Origin: Anaerolineales bacterium
GTDB taxonomy: Bacteria > Chloroflexota > Anaerolineae > Anaerolineales > Villigracilaceae
DNA length: 9,110 bases
Assembly (NCBI GenBank): GCA_028689195.1
Contig: JAQTWR010000089.1
Location: forward strand, 1-9,110
Reading direction: 5' to 3'
Below are positions 6,854 through 9,110 of the stretch, piece by piece (position 1 is the stretch's first letter; each line of letters opens with the position of its first letter). The translations under genes and the position numbers were made by a program. Under the pieces are notes generated by a model that was not told the DNA's origin, searched no databases, and was given only the letters and a program-made list of their open reading frames with translations.

Positions 6854-7888
6854 CTATAAGTTCCTGTCGCGTCTTTTGTTCCGCGCGGCTTGCAGCACGG
6901 TGAGGCGCAGATGAAATCGCGCAAGATCGAGCGAGCGGTCGGGAATCAGGCGTGGAAAGAGCAGAGGGTCGTCCTGTTTGAGGCGGGAGATTCTATCGCT
7001 CATGGTAAACGCCATTTGAATCCCTTCCTCTTTCAACGCCTGAGCCAAGTCGGCGCTGATGGCGTGGTCGCGCCCGTCGGGGTAGGCAAATATAGGAAGG
7101 CTGCGCCCAATTTCCCGTTGAAGCAGCGCCTGCGAAGCGCGGATTTCTTCGCGCGCTTTTTCCAAAGGGATGTGCGTGAGGATGGGGTGATTATGGGTGT
7201 GAGAGGCAATGACGACGCCCTCGCCAGCCAGCGCGCGAAGTTCGTCCCAGTTCAATACGTGGGAAATATTTTTATTCGACGGCGGCTCGATTTCGCCGCA
7301 CAGTCGTTCGATTTCGCCGCGCACTTTTTCAAACGGCTGCATCCGCACATAATCTGCCAGCGCGTCGAAAGCGGTTTGCCGCGCAGAATCATCGGCGAGA
7401 GAAAAATGCCCCAGGGGCGTATCCGCTTCTTGAAGATGCGTGGAGGTCAGCGCGTTGAACAGGCGATCCCACCAGAATATCCCGTCGCCGACGAAGGCGG
7501 TCGGCACAAACAGGACGGGATGAATTCCATATTTTTTTGTGATGGGGAAAATCGTATCTTTGAAATCACGGTAGCCGTCGTCCACCGTTACCAGCACAGC
7601 CTGCGGCGGAAGGGGTTTCCCGCCGTTGATTGCGTTCAAAACGTCCCCTGCCGAAACGGGATTGAAACACGCGGCGACCAATCGCATCTGCTCTTCAAAT
7701 TGGCGCGGCGCGGCGCTGACGAGGTCGTACGACCGCCTTGAAATCTCGCTGTCAGTTTGGTCTACCCGATGATACGCGAGGACGATGAGGTGATTCCCTT
7801 TTTCGTGCAGCGGAAATTGAAGCAGGCGAATTAATCCCGTTTTTTCGGAGATATTTAGCGCAAGGTCTTTGACGCGGCGCGGAATCAT
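6854..7888 (-). CDS. Polysaccharide deacetylase (NodB/CE4 domain), no signal peptide
   Basis: The 344-residue protein carries all three main NodB motifs. TVDDGY at 101-106 holds the catalytic base and first metal ligand, SHTHNH at 229-234 supplies the two metal histidines, and FAYPDG at 267-272 forms the side of the active-site groove. YHRV at 39-42 is the typical first strand of this subgroup. About 120 residues between motifs 1 and 2 form an insertion (WWDRLF followed by helices), common in polysaccharide-locus members. It should remove N- or O-acetyl groups from a sugar, using a divalent metal. There is no signal peptide or membrane helix, so it may act on nucleotide- or lipid-linked sugars before export. 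The start at 7888 forms an ATGA overlap with the flippase stop and has GGAG seven bases ahead; the in-frame ATG at 8059 would add 57 residues read antiphase within the flippase gene and is rejected. Confidence 0.9.
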   Translation of the reverse strand: MIPRRVKDLALNISEKTGLIRLLQFPLHEKGNHLIVLAYHRVDQTDSEISRRSYDLVSAAPRQFEEQMRLVAACFNPVSAGDVLNAINGGKPLPPQAVLVTVDDGYRDFKDTIFPITKKYGIHPVLFVPTAFVGDGIFWWDRLFNALTSTHLQEADTPLGHFSLADDSARQTAFDALADYVRMQPFEKVRGEIERLCGEIEPPSNKNISHVLNWDELRALAGEGVVIASHTHNHPILTHIPLEKAREEIRASQALLQREIGRSLPIFAYPDGRDHAISADLAQALKEEGIQMAFTMSDRISRLKQDDPLLFPRLIPDRSLDLARFHLRLTVLQAARNKRRDRNL

Positions 7889-9110
7889 ACTGCCGCTCCG
7901 TCGCTGGAAAATCTTCCGCCCAGCATCTGCCGCGCCATCTTCCAAATAGACATGGTGACCACGCGATTGATCAGCCAGGAGGAGACGAGGTAGGTTATTA
8001 ATCCGCTGGAAAGTTGCAGCGCCAAAATAAGCGCATCGCTCGAACCCCGCATTTCCCACGAGACGGCGCCCATCGCCAACGCCATGATTCCGGCGCAGAT
8101 AAGGGGTTTGAAAATCGCCTCGACAACGTGCGCGACGGGAATTCCCAGTATTTTATTCACGATTACGATTTGCGCCAGCGCCAATAGAATCACGCGAATC
8201 AAATGCGCCCAAGCCACGCCGACGATGCCGTAATACGAGCCAAACCATAAGGCGAAGATTGTGAAAACAATGGTGGACAGGCTTATCGCGTTGAGAATAT
8301 CGGGGCGCCCCATGGCTTTGTAGGCGTCGCCGAAGTTGTAGGTGATTGTGTACGTCATCGCGTATAACGATAATATCTGCATGACGGGGATCGCCGCTTC
8401 CCATTTGTTTGTGTAAAACGCAAGGATGAAAGCCGAACTCGCCATAGAAAGCCCAACGCCTGTGGGGATAGCGACCCACGAAACCAGTTGAACCGTTTTG
8501 CGGACGCTTGCCTGCAACGCTTCGCGGTCGTTTTGAAGTTTTGCATACGCGGGATACGCCACGTTGGATATGACCGACGGAAGGCTGATGATCGCCAATT
8601 CTGGCGCGCGAAAACCGAGCGTATACAAACCCAGTTTTTCCGTACCGAGCCGCCTGCCAATAATCAGATAATCAACATTATCTTCCAAAGCGCCGAGGAT
8701 ATTTTGGACTACCATGAATTTTCCGAAGCCGAAAATTTCGCGCGTCACCCGCGAGTTCCACGCGCGCGAAGGGCGCCACGGGCTGACCAACACCAAAGCA
8801 ATTGACTTCACCACGTTTCCGATGATGACGCCCCAGACAATTGCCCACGCGCCAAATCCCATCAACGCCAGCGCTATCGAGCCAATCCCTTTGCTGATGG
8901 ATTGGGCAAGGGTTGGCAGGAGGCGTTCTTGAAATTTGAGTTCCTTGACAAGCAGCGCGTCGTGGATGGTGGTCAACCCCGTCAACACATAGGTCGAAGC
9001 CAAAACGGGGAAAATAACCGCAATTCGAGGTTCTCGAAAGAAGGCGACCACAATGGGCGTAAGGGCAATGGACGCGAGAAAAAGTAAAATGCCGGACGCG
9101 GAAGATAAAA
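7885..9110 (-). CDS. Wzx-type polysaccharide flippase (MOP superfamily), N-terminus cut by window edge
   Basis: The frame is open from the right edge to the TGA at 7887-7885 and gives 407 residues, so the gene starts upstream of the window; the GTG at 9051 is internal. The product is mostly hydrophobic helices separated by short charged loops. The stretch FGKFMVVQNILGALEDNVDYLIIGRRLG followed by LGLYTLGFRAPELA and SVISNVAYPAYAKLQND is the typical centre of the MOP/PST family (WzxC-like lipopolysaccharide biosynthesis proteins). Usual length is about 480-500 residues with 12-14 helices, so some 80-90 residues are missing. It should move the lipid-linked repeat unit from the inner to the outer leaflet of the cytoplasmic membrane for polymerisation. 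It is the furthest upstream gene seen and overlaps the deacetylase start by four bases. Confidence 0.93.
   Translation of the reverse strand, partial: LSSASGILLFLASIALTPIVVAFFREPRIAVIFPVLASTYVLTGLTTIHDALLVKELKFQERLLPTLAQSISKGIGSIALALMGFGAWAIVWGVIIGNVVKSIALVLVSPWRPSRAWNSRVTREIFGFGKFMVVQNILGALEDNVDYLIIGRRLGTEKLGLYTLGFRAPELAIISLPSVISNVAYPAYAKLQNDREALQASVRKTVQLVSWVAIPTGVGLSMASSAFILAFYTNKWEAAIPVMQILSLYAMTYTITYNFGDAYKAMGRPDILNAISLSTIVFTIFALWFGSYYGIVGVAWAHLIRVILLALAQIVIVNKILGIPVAHVVEAIFKPLICAGIMALAMGAVSWEMRGSSDALILALQLSSGLITYLVSSWLINRVVTMSIWKMARQMLGGRFSSDGAAV
7896..7899 (-). promoter_or_regulatory. Ribosome binding site GGAG for the deacetylase gene
   Basis: GGAG on the minus strand lies seven bases before the ATG at 7888-7886, inside the end of the flippase gene. 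Together with the ATGA overlap it decides the deacetylase start. Confidence 0.6.

Noticed and set aside
6890..7741. Plus-strand open frame of 283 codons opposite the deacetylase gene
   Set aside because: It lies fully antisense to a gene with all NodB motifs. Its product is rich in Arg and has no recognisable domain, and it looks like an open antisense frame produced by codon bias.
7889..8059. N-terminal extension of the deacetylase to an ATG at 8059
   Set aside because: The added 57 residues are read out of frame through the flippase C-terminus; ATGA plus GGAG support the start at 7888.
8153..8660. Two minus-strand frames of about 100 codons inside the flippase gene
   Set aside because: Both are alternative frames of the flippase, rich in Arg and His and without a ribosome binding site or domain.
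9049..9051. GTG as a true start of the flippase
   Set aside because: The frame stays open and hydrophobic to the window edge (ASGILLFLASIALTPI), and the protein would be too short for the family.

Overview
The window is the interior of a single minus-strand operon for making a cell-surface or secreted polysaccharide (an O-antigen, capsule or exopolysaccharide type locus). It holds eight protein genes packed almost end to end, and both outer genes run off the window. I see no RNA gene, mobile element, CRISPR array, transcription terminator or convincing promoter. GC is roughly one half, and most starts have clear GGAG/GGAGG ribosome binding sites. The organism is bacterial. The codon style is compatible with Chloroflexota (Anaerolineae), but that is a weak impression and not something the sequence proves.

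In transcription order, right to left: (1) a Wzx-type flippase missing its N-terminus (7885-9110); (2) a NodB/CE4 polysaccharide deacetylase (6854-7888); (3) a GT4 glycosyltransferase (5763-6851); (4) a class I methyltransferase-like protein without a recognisable glycine-rich SAM loop (4842-5738); (5) a glutamine-dependent asparagine synthase family amidotransferase (2881-4782); (6) a divergent GT-B glycosyltransferase (1853-2884); (7) a second GT4 glycosyltransferase (700-1860); (8) a membrane-anchored GT2 glycosyltransferase of the BcsA/PgaC-like group, missing its C-terminus (1-700). Gene 8 is open from its start codon to the window edge and has no stop inside the window, so a search limited to complete ORFs would miss it.

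Proposed joint role: the four glycosyltransferases assemble an oligosaccharide repeat on a lipid carrier. The deacetylase, methyltransferase-like protein and amidotransferase modify its sugars (N- or O-deacetylation, possible methylation, possible amidation of a carboxylate). The flippase moves the lipid-linked unit across the cytoplasmic membrane. A polymerase (Wzy), a priming transferase, chain-length control and nucleotide-sugar synthesis genes are not in the window and would be expected on either side. Junctions 1/2 and 5/6 are 4-base ATGA overlaps, 6/7 overlaps by 8 bases, 7/8 is a TGATG overlap and 2/3 is separated by 2 bases, so the genes are probably co-transcribed and partly translationally coupled. 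The only larger spacer is the 59 bases before the amidotransferase.

I do not see an unmistakably new system. The points most worth a second look are the missing SAM loop in the methyltransferase-like gene, the altered active-site motif in the middle glycosyltransferase, and the amidotransferase and leaderless deacetylase sitting beside the flippase.
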